Translations under genes and position numbers: made by a program | Notes under the pieces: model-generated | The model's input: only the letters and a program-made list of their open reading frames with translations | What the model was told of the DNA's origin: nothing | The model's database searches: none | In this document: in pieces, positions 1 through 10,826 of the stretch | How the letters are laid out: each line of letters begins with the position of its first letter | Numbering within the stretch: the first letter of the stretch is position 1 | Assembly: GCF_000003195.3 (NCBI RefSeq) | Contig: NC_012876.2 | Location: forward strand, 61,374,407-61,438,406 | Source of the DNA: Sorghum bicolor | Taxonomy: Eukaryota > Streptophyta > Magnoliopsida > Poales > Poaceae | Length of the DNA stretch: 64,000 nucleotides | Direction: 5' to 3'

Positions 1-181
1 GTGGGTCACTGTAGCAATTACGGAGTATCATAAACTAATTAGTCTTAAAAGATTTGTCTCGCGATTTACAACCAAATTGCACAATTAGTTTTTTTTGTCT
101 ACATTTAATGATCCATGTATATGTCCAAATATTCGATAGGATAAATGAAAGACTTTTTTTTTAGAAACTAAAGAGGACCTC
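1..181 (-). repeat. Tourist-like MITE, cut by window start
   Basis: Carries the internal blocks of the GGCCTTGTTTAGTT family in reverse orientation (a CTGTAGCAATTACGGAGT block, the AAAAGATTTGTCTCG block, the GCACAATTAGTTTTTTTTGTCTA block) and ends in a degraded AACTAAAGAGGACC. The left end lies outside the window. Confidence 0.6.
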
Positions 182-314
182 AACGAAAAAAATCATGTTC
201 TATTTTTTTTTAGGAAAGAACCATGTTCTATCCAGAATCCAGAGATCTCCTGGTAGGTAGCGAAAGTGTGGCAGCAGGATCATACAATACGATGCTTTAC
301 CAGCACAGCACAAA

Positions 315-748
315 GGACTTGTTTAGGCTTCACCCAAAAACCAAAAACATTACAAGATTTCTGTTACATCGAATCTTGCAGCACATACATAGAACATTAA
401 ATATAAATAAAAATAAAAATTAATTGCACAGTTTGTCTGTAAATTGCGAGACAAATCTTTTAAACCTAGTTACTTAATGATTAAATAATATTTATCAAAT
501 AAAAATGAAAGTACTACAGTATTAAAATTCAAAAAAATTTTGGATCTAAACTAGTATACACCTAAATTCAAAAACTTTTCAAAATTCTTATCCTATCGAA
601 TTTTGCGATACCTATATAGGACATTAAATATAAATTAAAAATAATTGATTATATAATTTATTTATAATTTAAGAAACAAATCTGTTAAACATCTATAGTT
701 AAATAATAATTATTCAATATAAATAAAGTTGCTACAGTATTCAACTTC
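315..748 (+). repeat. Two degraded Tourist-like MITE copies in tandem
   Basis: About 315-553 has a GGACTTGTTTAGG left end, a TTACATCGAATCTTG block, the AATTGCACAGTTTGTCTG block and a weak right end. About 555-748 repeats the same order of blocks in a more diverged form and stops without a clean terminus. No coding potential. Confidence 0.5.
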
Positions 749-1018
749 CGTGAAAAACAAGCACAAAGCAGCAAAAGCTGACCGGTCCAACGTCCAGAAG
801 GCCAGAAGCACCGGCTCCATCCCCACGGAGCCGGAGTCAAGTCAAACCCAGTCTCCCAGTGCTGTTGCTGCTGCTCTGATCCGCCTCGTGCTGCCTGCCA
901 CACCACACACACCACGACGCCCCTGCTTCGAGCCCGCGAACTCCGTGACCGTTTGAACGCTGCCCATGGCCGGTCAACGATGTAAGGCTGTTCGCTCCAG
1001 TTTAGGACTTGTTTAGCG

Positions 1019-1258
1019 GATGTTTGGTTAGAGCTATTAAAGTTTATAAACGATAGTATTTATATTTTATTTAATAATTAGTGTTTAATTATAGATTAAT
1101 TAGGTTTAAAAGATTCGTCTTATAAGTTAGTTTTCACAGCTGTAATTTTATGAGATGAATTTTTTGAGTTTAGTTAGTTCATAATTAGACAATAATTATT
1201 AAATAAATTAAAAATAGTATAGTACCTAAAAACTTTTTAACTCCTCAACCAAATACTA
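1019..1258. repeat. AT-rich foldback MITE
   Basis: The left end (TGTTTGGTTAGAGCTATTAAAGTTT) and the reverse complement of the right end (TATTTGGTTGAGGAGTTAAAAAGTT) form imperfect terminal inverted repeats. The interior is AT-rich and non-coding. Related diverged sequence occurs near 3749-3912 and 50500-50720. Confidence 0.5.
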
Positions 1259-1326
1259 AGACTTTATTTATTAAATCTATCAGATATTAAATAATATTCT
1301 TATCTCAGAAACAATATTTTTATCTA

Positions 1327-1563
1327 CTTCCTCCGTCTTTAAAAAAATATCGTTTCAGAACTTCAGACATCTTGTTTGATCATCTGTCTTATTCAAAATT
1401 TTTACATAAATATTATATATTTTGTTAAGACCTATTTTATCATTAGAGATACTTTACTAATGATTTATTTATTTTATAATTTATATAAAAAATTTAAATA
1501 AGAGAAACGGTCAAATACGAATTCTTAAAGTTAAAAACGTTATTGTTTTTGGAACGGAGAGAG
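1327..1563. repeat. Stowaway-like MITE
   Basis: Begins CTTCCTCCGT and ends ACGGAGAGAG, with TA on both sides. This is the grass Stowaway end signature (CTCCCTCCGT type, TA target). About 237 bp, AT-rich, no ORF. Confidence 0.65.
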
Positions 1564-1911
1564 TATATTTTTTGAGCCAAGCGAATAAACTAACTCCCTC
1601 CGTAGTCTCCCTCTGTATCGTAGAAACAAAAACTACAGTACTCTACTGTACTACTGTACTCTCACAAGACAAATAGCCAGTGCGATACCTCAATTCGAGC
1701 CTTCGAGGTGCCCTCTCTGCCACTGCCAGCTTCGGATTTTTGCTTCCCAGCCTGGCCCCCATGTATACGTAGTAGTTTCTAGTACGTACTCCTGCCGACA
1801 TGATTAAACACTGCTATATGAGTATGATTTGAGTAGGAGCAAGCAAGTGATGTTACATGAGATTAAACAAACACACGACATGCACCGGCGTAGTAGGAAA
1901 TATCGAAGTAA

Positions 1912-2375
1912 GGCCTTGTTTAGTTCCAAAATATTTTACAAAATCGACACTGTAGCTTTTTCGTTTGTATTTGACAAATATTGTCTAATCGTGGACTAAC
2001 TAGGCTTAAAGGATTCGTCTCGTCAATTTTGACCAAACTGTGCAATTAGTTTTTATTTTTGTCTATATTTAATATCTCATGCATGTGTCTAAAGATTCGA
2101 TGTGACGGGGAATCTGAAAAATTTTGCAAATTTTTTTGGGAACTTTCCGAAAAGTGAAAAATTTTCGGTACTGTAGCACTTTTGTTTGTTTGTGACAAAT
2201 ATTATTCAATCATGGTCTAACTAGGATCAAAAGATTCGTCTCGTGATTTACAGCTAAGCTGTGTAATTAGTTTTTATTTTCGTCTATATTTAATGTTTCA
2301 TGCATGTGCCACAAGATTCGATGTGACGGAGAATCTTGAAAACTTTTTGGTTTTCAGAGTGAACTAAACAAGGCC
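1912..2375 (+). repeat. Two head-to-tail Tourist-like MITEs sharing one pair of TAA target sites
   Basis: GGCCTTGTTTAGTTCC starts at 1912 after TAA and AACTAAACAAGGCC ends at 2375 before TAA. Inside are two complete sets of internal blocks (1912-2141 and about 2145-2375) joined without intact inner termini, so the object looks like a fused dimer. Confidence 0.7.
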
Positions 2376-2419
2376 TAAACCGAGATTGTTAACTTGCGCT
2401 AAAAAAAACGATTGTATTA

Positions 2420-2710
2420 GGGCTGTCTCGACGAGATTCATTTGGAAACCCAAACCTAAAATCTAAAATGGGTCTCCAACAAAATATCTATAGCTTTCAA
2501 CAGAGTAGCCATACAGAAGACCTATTTTGTGTATCAGGAGAGGCATAGCCCGAATTTGGGTATCTCTCCTCGAGATCTATTTACAGATAGTGTTGTCTTG
2601 TAGGTCTTGTTGTTGAAGAAGACTAAAAATAAATATGGAACATTTTACCTGTAATACTACTCAAAGGACAAATGAGTCTTGTATTTTGGGTGATGATTGT
2701 TGGGATAGTC
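2420..2710. repeat. Tourist-like MITE, GACTATC-ended family
   Basis: The left end GGGCTGTCTCGACGAG and the right end CAACAATCATCACCC read in reverse with GACTATCCC are imperfect inverted repeats, flanked by TTA on both sides. It is related in end sequence to the element at 12278-12492. Confidence 0.45.
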
Positions 2711-2834
2711 TTATAGACCATACTGTGTGTTACACAGAGTACTACGTGTGTGTGACTAAACAAAAGGCACGGCATGACACGTGCTGAAGAAATTAATCAG
2801 CACTACAACAATCGATCAATGAGGCTGATTCCAT

Positions 2835-3084
2835 GGCTTTGTTCAGTTCACCTGAAAACAAGAAAGTTTTCAAGATTAGATTTTAAGATTTCTCGTCACA
2901 TCGAATCTTATGACACATGCATGAAACATTAAATATAGACGAAAACAAAAACTAATTACACAGTTTAGCTGTAAATCACGAAATAAATTTTTTGATCTTA
3001 GTTAGTCTAAAATTAGATAATATTTGTCACAAATAAACGAAAGTGCTACAGTACTCAAAACTTTTCACTTTTCGGAACTAAGGC
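2835..3084 (-). repeat. Tourist-like MITE, ends degraded
   Basis: Starts GGCTTTGTTCAGTTCAC and ends CGGAACTAAGGCCC, with the CGTCACATCGAATCTT, ACACAGTTTAGCTGT and GTGCTACAGTAC blocks of the family in order. The TSD is not clear. Confidence 0.55.
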
Positions 3085-3413
3085 CCATGCCGAAATCAAC
3101 ACAGCGCAGGAGTACCAGTAGTAGTAATAACCGTAATAATTGCCATGCTATAAAGTAGGCAACCATCGAGGATTGTCACAAACTCTCACCGAAAATCCAG
3201 ATGTTTCATCCATGAATCATGGACGCCCCCGTGCACCGTACGGCGAACAGTGCAGCTAGCGGCGTCATGCAAGGACCAGCTCTCGTGTACCGCCATCCAC
3301 GGAGCACCACGATAATTACTATGTGAGTTCAGTGCTAGACTGCTAGTGCGATCGGGATCAGCAAAAGATCTCGGCAGCTCAAAAGGCTGTGCGTTGGACC
3401 AAAGAAATCTTAC

Positions 3414-3622
3414 GTCTTGTTTGTACTGTAGCACTTTTGTTTGTTTGTAACGAATATTATCTAATCATAGGCTAACTAAGATCAAAAGATCCGTCTTGTG
3501 ATTTACAACTAAACTGTGTAATTAGTTTTTGTTTTCGTCTATATTTAATTTTTAATGCATATGCCCTAAGATTCGATGTGATAGGTAAACTTTTTGCTTT
3601 TTAAGGTGAACTAAACAAGACC
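3414..3622 (+). repeat. Tourist-like MITE with truncated left end
   Basis: The right terminus GTGAACTAAACAAGACC is intact and followed by TTA. The left terminus is shortened to TCTTGTTTGTACTGTAGC, so roughly 15 bp between the tip and the CTGTAGC block is missing. Confidence 0.6.
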
Positions 3623-4109
3623 TTAAGTCGGTTGCGAAGAAATATCTGCGCTCGATCATCTAGTCACAAAAGCTGTCACGCTCGAATTAACTTGCACCAA
3701 TGATGTACGGAAGCCACCAGATCTCCACACGGATACACATAGATCAGGCCTTGTTTAAGTCACGATTTTTTTTAAATTTAGCTACTGCAATATTTTTATT
3801 TTATTTAATAATTAATATTTAATTATAAATTAATTAGATTTAAAAGATCTGTATCGTAATTTATATTTATTCAATACGATGGAAAAAAAGATTTTTTTTT
3901 TGAAAAGAGCCTTAGTCAAACTCCTGGCACCGGTCTTTATCGTGCATTTGCACCTTGTTCGCTTAAGGCCGGTTTAGATGTAGCAAAACACGTAAAAATT
4001 TTGGAGAAATGAGTACTTTTTGGAAGAATGGATCTAAATAGAGGTCCGTAAAATTTAGGCCGTAAAAATTTGGAATTTAGGACTTTGAAGCCCGAAAAAA
4101 CTTACTTAA

Positions 4110-4350
4110 GGCCTTGTTTAGTTCATCCAAAAACCAAAAAGTTTTCAAGATTCCTCGTCACATCGAATCTTTCGGCACATGCATGAAGCATTAAATATAA
4201 ATGAAAATAAAAACTAATTGCACAGTTTACCTGTAAATCGCGAGACAAATATTTTGATCTTAGTTATTTTATAATTGGACAATATTTGCCATAAACAAAC
4301 GAAAGTGCTACGGTAGCGAAATCCAAAAATTTTCGCATCTAAACAAGGCC
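4110..4350 (-). repeat. Complete Tourist-like MITE with TAA target duplication
   Basis: GGCCTTGTTTAGTTCATCC begins right after TAA and ATCTAAACAAGGCC ends right before TAA. The 241 bp between hold the standard family blocks. It is a non-autonomous PIF/Harbinger-type element by its 3-bp TAA target and 14-bp ends, and sits about 280 bp upstream of the TATA-like run of the HSF gene. Confidence 0.8.
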
Positions 4351-4632
4351 TAAGGGTCCTTGTCTTGTGTGTTGCAGATAAAAAATTTAGGAAACATCTA
4401 AACATCAATTTGGAATGTAAAATTTACAGCCAAAATTTTTGAGATGTACTAAACTTATGAGCCAAATCTGCTGGTTATTTAACGGTGTTTTTTCTTCCAC
4501 AATAAATCAGTCAGCCATGGCTTATCAGCTATACCAACTAGAGATAATTCTGTACTGAGTGAATAGCTGGCTGTGGTTAGTTAGCGTTAGCGCTAATGAG
4601 TTTTCGATTTTATAAAGTTTGTTTTATTTTTA

Positions 4633-4642
4633 TATATATATA
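4633..4642 (+). promoter_or_regulatory. TATA-like run upstream of the HSF gene
   Basis: A TATATATATATA run lies about 600 bp before the HSF start codon. It could be the core promoter with a long leader, but the heat shock elements lie downstream of it, so the true transcription start may be nearer the gene. Low certainty. Confidence 0.3.
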
Positions 4643-4708
4643 GAATAATCCTCAGAGGGCCCCCACAGGCGCACGAGACGTGTCCAAGATTCCTCCGCCG
4701 CGGGCCTT

Positions 4709-4763
4709 GAACCTTCCAGAACATCGAACCGTGGAAAAAACAACCGAACCTTCTCGCAGTTTC
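4709..4763 (+). promoter_or_regulatory. Heat shock element cluster, distal
   Basis: Positions 4709-4721 read GAAccTTCcaGAA, a perfect three-unit heat shock element (alternating GAA/TTC every 5 bp). A second, gapped set follows: GAA at 4746, TTC at 4751 and TTC at 4761. Binding by HSFs is inferred from the motif. Confidence 0.6.
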
Positions 4764-5131
4764 GTCGCCCCACCCACCACGCACCCCCATCCCCACACGC
4801 CCCGGCCCCGCGCGCCGCCACCCCATCTCCATCTCCACCTCAGGCCTCCCATCCGGCGGGCCAGACACCCTCCACGCCATCCGGGACCGGCCGGACGCCC
4901 GCCCGTACCCTCCCCTCCGCCCCGGCCGCGCCGCGCGACGCGCGCGACTTGGTTTCCGCTCGCCTCTTTCCGCGGCACGAGTTGCTGGCGGGTCGCCCGT
5001 CCTCCTCGCCATATTACCGCCTCCCCGCCCCGTGACCGCGTCCCTCTTCTCCCGTCTCCTCCTACTCCTCCGCGCCCTCGCCTCATCCGCGCTCCTAACC
5101 GCCGCTGGTTTCTCTCCACGCTACGCCACCG

Positions 5132-5144
5132 GAAACTTCCAGAA
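5132..5144 (+). promoter_or_regulatory. Heat shock element, proximal
   Basis: Reads GAAacTTCcaGAA, a perfect three-unit heat shock element 97 bp before the HSF start codon. With the distal cluster it suggests that the gene is heat-inducible or auto/cross-regulated by HSFs, as is known for plant class B HSF genes. Confidence 0.65.
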
Positions 5145-5240
5145 CCCACCACCTTTCTTCCTTCCTTCCTCTTCCTCTCTCTATCTCTTCCCGTGCCGCC
5201 GACGGTGCCCCCCAGCCAGATCCGCGCGGCCGGCGCCGCC

Positions 5241-6569
5241 ATGGCCGCCGAGCATGCCGCGGCCGCGGTGGGCGAGCCGCCGCCGCCCGCCGCCACCACG
5301 ACGCAGCCTCCGGCGGAGGGCGTGACGGCGGCGCCAGCGGCGGCGGCGGGGCAGAGGTCCGTGCCCACGCCGTTCCTCACCAAGACGTACCAGCTGGTGG
5401 ACGACCCGGCCGTGGACGACGTCATCTCGTGGAACGACGACGGGTCCGCCTTCATCGTGTGGCGCCCGGCCGAGTTCGCGCGCGACCTCCTGCCCAAGTA
5501 CTTCAAGCACAACAACTTCTCCAGCTTCGTGCGCCAGCTCAACACCTACGTGAGCGCCTCCTTCCTTCCCGTTTCATCTCGCTCTCTTTCATCCTTCCCG
5601 TGCTGTGTATGATCGTCTCGGCGGCATGGCGCTGACTGTTGTTGTTGTGATCCGCGCGGCTCCCACGGGTGGGTGCAGGGGTTCAGGAAGATCGTGCCGG
5701 ACAGGTGGGAGTTCGCCAACGACTGCTTCCGCCGAGGCGAGAAGCGGCTGCTCTGCGACATACACCGCCGGAAGGTGACGGCGGCCACGGGGGCGGTCAC
5801 GGTGGCCGCGGCCATCCCGATGGCGCTGCCCGTGGGCTCGCCGGTGTACTCGGGCGAGGAGCAGGTGCTGTCGTCAAGCTCGTCCCCCGAGCCCTCACTG
5901 CAGCAGCAGCCGCCGGCGCCGTCTGGGTCGGGCTCCGGCGGGGTGCCCTCCGGCGACGTGGGCGAGGAGAACGAGCGGCTGCGGCGGGAGAACGCGCGGC
6001 TGGCGCGCGAGCTCGGGCAGATGAAGAAGCTCTGCAACAACATCCTCCTCCTCATGTCCAAGTACGCCGCCACTCAGCAACAGCCGGACGCAGCCGCCGC
6101 CAAGCAGGCGGCGGCGGCGGCCGGGAACTGCTCCGGCGAGTCGGCGGAGGCCACCGCCGCGGCGCCGCCGCCTCCGCTTCCTTCGATCCTTGAGCTCCTC
6201 CCCTCGTGCCGCGGCGACCCCGCGCCTGACGCGGCCGTCGAGACCGCGGCGGCAGTGGGAACGGAGCACGAGGTGGTTGAGAAGGCGGGCGCCAGGCTCT
6301 TCGGCGTCTCCATCGGGCGGAAACGAATGCGGGACGAGAGCAACGGCGGCGTGTTCGAGGACTACCCCGCGAGCCGCGCGGCGGAGGTGAAGGCGGAGCC
6401 GGTGGAGGCCGCGCATCCCGACCAGCGGCAGCAGGAGAACAACGCGACGGAGCCGGTGCCGCAGTCGTGGCCCATTTACCGGCCCAGGCCCGTGTACCAC
6501 CCGCTCCGGGCCTGCAACGGCTCGGGCAGCGCCGGGAGCGACCACGACGGGTCCACCAACTCGAGGTGA
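5241..6569 (+). CDS. HSFB2C: Class B heat shock transcription factor, HsfB2-type
   Basis: Two exons: 5241-5549 and 5679-6569 (intron 129 bp, GT-AG, phase 0), giving 399 aa. The start is the ATG in a GCCGCC context; frame and splice are fixed by the DNA-binding domain. Residues about 39-135 are the HSF winged-helix domain, with the intron exactly between VRQLNTY and GFRKIVP, the position conserved in plant HSFs. A leucine-rich oligomerisation coil (HR-A/B) lies at about 196-233 and is short, without the insertion of class A factors. LFGV at 310-313 is the class B repressor tetrapeptide, followed by a basic GRKRMR nuclear signal at 316-321. No class A AHA activation motif is seen. Ala/Pro/Gln-rich linkers account for the rest. 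Expected role: nuclear repressor or co-regulator of heat shock genes. The family is certain; B2c versus B2b is inference. Confidence 0.93.
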
Positions 6570-6790
6570 CTCGAGAGCTTGCAAAGCCAATCCCGTCCGT
6601 CTCAGTAAATTATTACACTTACTAATGCTAGTACTTTATGTTACTACAGGTTAAACTAGAATGAGACCTCTAATTAGCTGGGGATTTACTGACCGATCCC
6701 ATGTAAAACTCCAGTGCTTATTTGGTAGTAACTCTTTGCTAGTTTATCTCATAATCACTGCAAGTATGGAGTATCCTTTAGACTTTGTTT

Positions 6791-6916
6791 GGATGTAATC
6801 GGATTCGCATCAATCCACGTGTGTTGGGGTGGATTGAAGTAGAACTTGAACTAAATTTCACCTCAATCCACTCCAACATATGTGGATTGTGGATTGAGGT
6901 GAATCCGACAACATCC
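6791..6916. repeat. Foldback MITE just 3' of the HSF gene
   Basis: Starts GGATGTAATCGGATTC and ends GAATCCGACAACATCC. The two halves are complementary over about 45 bp each, so the transcript would fold into one long hairpin. Starts 222 bp after the HSF stop codon and may lie in or near its 3' UTR. Confidence 0.6.
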
Positions 6917-7020
6917 ATTATGCATAGGGCGATCCATAAAACTAGAGGTTAACTTATGGACTGTAGAGTAGTAACTAATTTATGTTCTTGTTGAAGTTGG
7001 TGATCCAACACAACACTGGA

Positions 7021-7060
7021 GTTGTAAAAAAAAAAAAACACACACACACACACAACACTG
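7021..7060 (+). repeat. Simple repeat, A-run followed by (CA)n
   Basis: A run of 12 A's passes into about 11 CA units. This is a typical microsatellite with no gene in it. Confidence 0.8.
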
Positions 7061-7716
7061 GAATCCTTGTCAGCTAGTAGTCCAAATTGCGCATCTGCAG
7101 TTGCAGTTTCTGTTTTGGGTGGGGGTGATTATAATTTGGATAGTCAGCATGTGGGAACATGTCCAAAACGTCTAGATTAGCTGCTGAGGTGGTGGCTGGT
7201 CAGAGTTGAGATATTCCGATAAAGGGGGTGTGTGTCTGTCTGTCTATGTCGACTCGTCGATTCCAGGTGGATTACGCAGCGTTTGTTACGCGAAAAATAT
7301 CTGGCGATGGCGAGAAAACGTCGCGTTCGCGCCTACTAGAAGGTACTACGAAAGGCGCTTTCTTCCAAGCCAAGTCGGGGATGATTGGGACGCCGATGGT
7401 GACGCGTTGTGTGCCACCGGCGGAGACCACGGTTTGTTCTCGACTTCTCGTAGTTGTTTTTTTCCAATCTATAAACAGCTCTACATTGACAGGTGGTTTT
7501 TGGTCTACGTACTTTATCGGATGTCTCCGGACAGACACGTTTAATTACCATGTAACCGGTGTTTTATTCATTTAGTTGATAAGTTATGATGTAGCTAACT
7601 TATCGTGATAAAAAACATTGTTGAATGACTGATAAGTTTAACTGATAAATAAATAGGCTCAAGTTGGCTGTATGGGTCAATAGGTTGGCAGTTAATAGTT
7701 GTGGGTAAAAAATTAA

Positions 7717-8887
7717 GAGTAAATTACACTCACCATACGACAAGTATCTAAGTGGGTGCATGTTAGTCCAATATCTTGTAATTTGTCCAATTTAATACAA
7801 CAACAATATAGGTGGGTGCATATTGATCCACAATCTTCTCATAAGTTTAATTTGATACAAGAACTTGCTTATTCGGCATATACGGTCAAGTATTGTAACA
7901 ACGCATCTCTGTACACTTTGAATCACTGTCATTGCAAGCTATAGACCCTAGCATGCTCATCTCATCCATCAATCAGCTTGAATCGTTTACTATACGATAT
8001 CATTTATGAACGCGGCCAAATATAAAAGTTGTCATTGATTTCATAAATATGAAAAATTCCAAACCGATCATTTTTCTTTCTATACCATAATATTATTTTA
8101 ATTCCAACCTATTGTCATTCATGGCTGGCTTGAACTGATATGTGGGTTGTCCATATCATAAGAATCAGGGACCGAAAGTTCTTTTTTTCAAAAACGAGAA
8201 TCAATAAAATTTGATTTTGGTTTTTTTGTTTGGACTAACCAAGTTCTTATATAGGTTTACCAAGCTAAGAAAAAAAAAGAAAATAAAAAGCGGTTACCAC
8301 CTTTTAAAGGATGTAGTAGACACACAAAAAAAATAAGATGATGTAGTAGACATAAAAAAGAAGACGATGCAATAGTTACACCGTCCAAAGGATAGGAAAG
8401 GCCTAGAGAGGGGGAGGTTAATTGGCTTGTAAAAACTTAAAACTCGATTTAGCGGATTAGCATAATGCAGAGCTTCTACAAATTCTCGTGGAAGTTTTAG
8501 AAGGATAGGTAGTGAGCATTTGATTCCTCATAACCTTACCATTTTATGTCTCTCTTAATGGTATGACTTTTCCTATACTCAAATTTAAAATAAAAATTGA
8601 ATGTAAACTTTTATTTGGACAGAGTCAGAAAAATGATATCATAATATAATAAGTAATTCAAGTTGAGTGATGGACGAAATGAGCGTGTTAGGGTGTGTAA
8701 CTTCCGATGATAGGGATTTAGAGTATACAAAGACACTGAGTTCTTACTTCAAATTAAATGGATTAGAAGATGTTGGACCAATAAACATCCACCTAGATAG
8801 TTGTCGTATTAAATTGAACAAATTAGAAGATGTTGGACTAATATGCACCCACTTAATTAGTTGTTGTATGGTGAGTGCAATTTACTC
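7717..8887. mobile_element. Non-autonomous Mutator-like element (MULE) with long TIRs and 9-bp TSD
   Basis: The first and last ~150 bp are inverted copies of each other: the left end GAGTAAATTACACTCACCATAC matches the reverse complement of the right end GAGTAAATTGCACTCACCATAC and similarity continues inward. Both ends abut AAAAATTAA (7708-7716 and 8888-8896), a perfect 9-bp duplication, the size typical of Mutator-type elements. Each TIR also holds two tandem degenerate units built around a (G)TGGGTGCAT motif. The 1171-bp element has no transposase; its internal short ORFs are the TIR repeats read through. Confidence 0.8.
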
Positions 8888-9194
8888 AAAAATTAATCCA
8901 ACAACAGAGGGATCCCGTCTTGTGCCTACTTCTCTAGCTTTGACGGAGATGCTTCTAGCCCATCTAATCTTGCCTCGCTACTAGTCGTTTTATTTTTATT
9001 TTTTGAAAGGAGGTACTAGTCGTTTTATGGCTCGGTTTGCTTGAGCTTATCCGTTGATCTATCAGCTATTTAATATTATTTTTCTTTTAAAATAAATTAA
9101 AGAATAATATTTTCAGCCAACAGTTTTCTGTCAAGCGTGTCCCCATCTCATCGGCTTCACTCTATTATGCTATGTCCCCATCTCATCGGCTTCA

Positions 9195-9420
9195 CTGCTT
9201 TCCAAAAAAATTTATAAATTTTTTTACATTTCTCGTCACATCGAATTTTGCAGCAAATACATGAAACATTAAATATAGATAAAAAATAGCTAATTATATA
9301 ATTGTCTGTAATTTGTGAGATGAATATTTTGAACATAATAGTTTATGATTGAATAATATTTAACAAATACAAACGAAAGTGCTACGTCTATTTTGTAAAA
9401 AAAAAAACTAAACAAAGGCC
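9195..9420 (-). repeat. Tourist-like MITE with damaged left end
   Basis: The right end AACTAAACAAAGGCC is clear, as are the CGTCACATCGAATTTTG, ATGAAACATTAAATATAGA and GTGCTACG blocks. The left terminus is missing, replaced by GCTTTCCAAAAAAATTT. Confidence 0.5.
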
Positions 9421-9685
9421 TTGACAGAAGACTCTTGTTTCTGTTTCCATTTTTCATCTTCGATCTGTTTTTTTTGTGTGGACTTTCTTATATTGGTGGC
9501 ATCATTTTTCTCACCACATGTCCGTGAACGGCGGACCGTTGCTCCTCTCCAGATTCCCTCTCTGCCCGATTAGAGATAAGATGATGTCATTCTCGATTCG
9601 TTGATTGCCAACAAGAGATTTGGCCTCAGCCTCACTGTTGATCCTCAGAGATGCTGCGTCTTGTCATCTCCGAAACCTGTGCTTT

Positions 9686-9960
9686 TTTTTTTTTGCGATC
9701 ACGCCCGTCCCCGCCATGTATTTCATTAAGTAGAAAAGAGTCTAGCTCTAAACACAGCAGCTAAGGCAACCGCGGTTACCTACAGAAAAACCTTACCCTT
9801 CCACTCGCTAAGCCGAAGTTATTACATTTCAACATATTTGTTACCCTTTGATCGAAAAACCTCACCCCTCCACTCGCTAAGCCGAAGTTATTACATTTCA
9901 ACATATTTGCTACCTTTTGATCGAACCGATCAACCAATCAATCAGCCAGAAGCGCCGCGA
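9686..9960 (-). mobile_element. Possible 5'-truncated LINE tail carrying a 69-bp tandem duplication
   Basis: An 11-T run at about 9686 followed by a CATGTATTTCATTAAGTAGAAAAGAG-type sequence resembles the antisense 3' end of a plant non-LTR retrotransposon. Positions 9785-9853 and 9854-9922 are near-identical 69-bp direct repeats. No RT or RNase H frame is readable, so the LINE call rests on appearance only. Confidence 0.3.
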
Positions 9961-10826
9961 AGCGCCTGTTACCAGCCAAGCACCACACCTCCGCCTCCTC
10001 CTGGATCTCCGTAGCAAAAGTTGAGAAAAACGTAAAATAAACCTTCAGCTTGACGCAGGGACGCTCCCAAGTCAATTAAACCTTCGGCTTTTCTCTACCT
10101 GTGTGAACTAAATAAGCATGCAGTGTCTCGCTCTCGCATGTCTGGCCGGGGCCGCCACCACATTCAACATCACATTTTCAAAAGGAACCAACTTTCTCGA
10201 CACACGGTACGGTGATTGTCATGTGCATGTAGGTGTATGGAATCAACCTTTCTTATGAATGTATTGAATCGGCAAAATTAGTAAGGAAATAAACGTTGAA
10301 TCATCAAATAAATAATTGTGGGAAGTAACATTCTAAAAACAAAGAACAAAGAAAATTTGCTAATGGATTATGAACAAGTAGATAGCCCATAGGCCATAAA
10401 CGGCCTAGCATGCAGCGGAGGGAGGTCCTAACGGTGAGGCTGATGAGGTTGCTTAGATACTCAACAAGAGTGTTCTAGGATTAGCAATGCCACCTAAAAT
10501 GTCCATAAATCCCATCGAGAGACATATAAGATAGCAAGGCGTTTGAAGAGAAAAAAAAAGAGATAAAAGGTGGATATATAATCAATTATGTAGTTTTTGG
10601 ATACATCATTCGGCTGTCTACCTCATATTTTATATGGAGTATGGATGGTCTTGTCCTTATGAAAAACCAATACGGTACTATTTGGAAGTACTATTTTGAG
10701 GTTGTATTATAAAGTTTTTCTTAGATTGAGACAAATGTATGGACTGATTCCAAAATCGGTCTAGGCCTAATTTAAATGTCAACAGTAGCAATCTAAGCAA
10801 GCAATAGAGCGAACACTAGCTATACC

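Noticed and set aside
4652..5545. 297-codon ORF on the minus strand opposite the HSF leader and first exon
   Set aside because: Arg/Gly-rich shadow of GC-rich sense sequence; the plus strand carries the conserved HSF domain.
8667..8984. 105-codon ORF with an internal repeat (KLNxLEDVGxIxxH)
   Set aside because: The repeat is the tandem unit of the MULE terminal inverted repeat being translated; not a gene.
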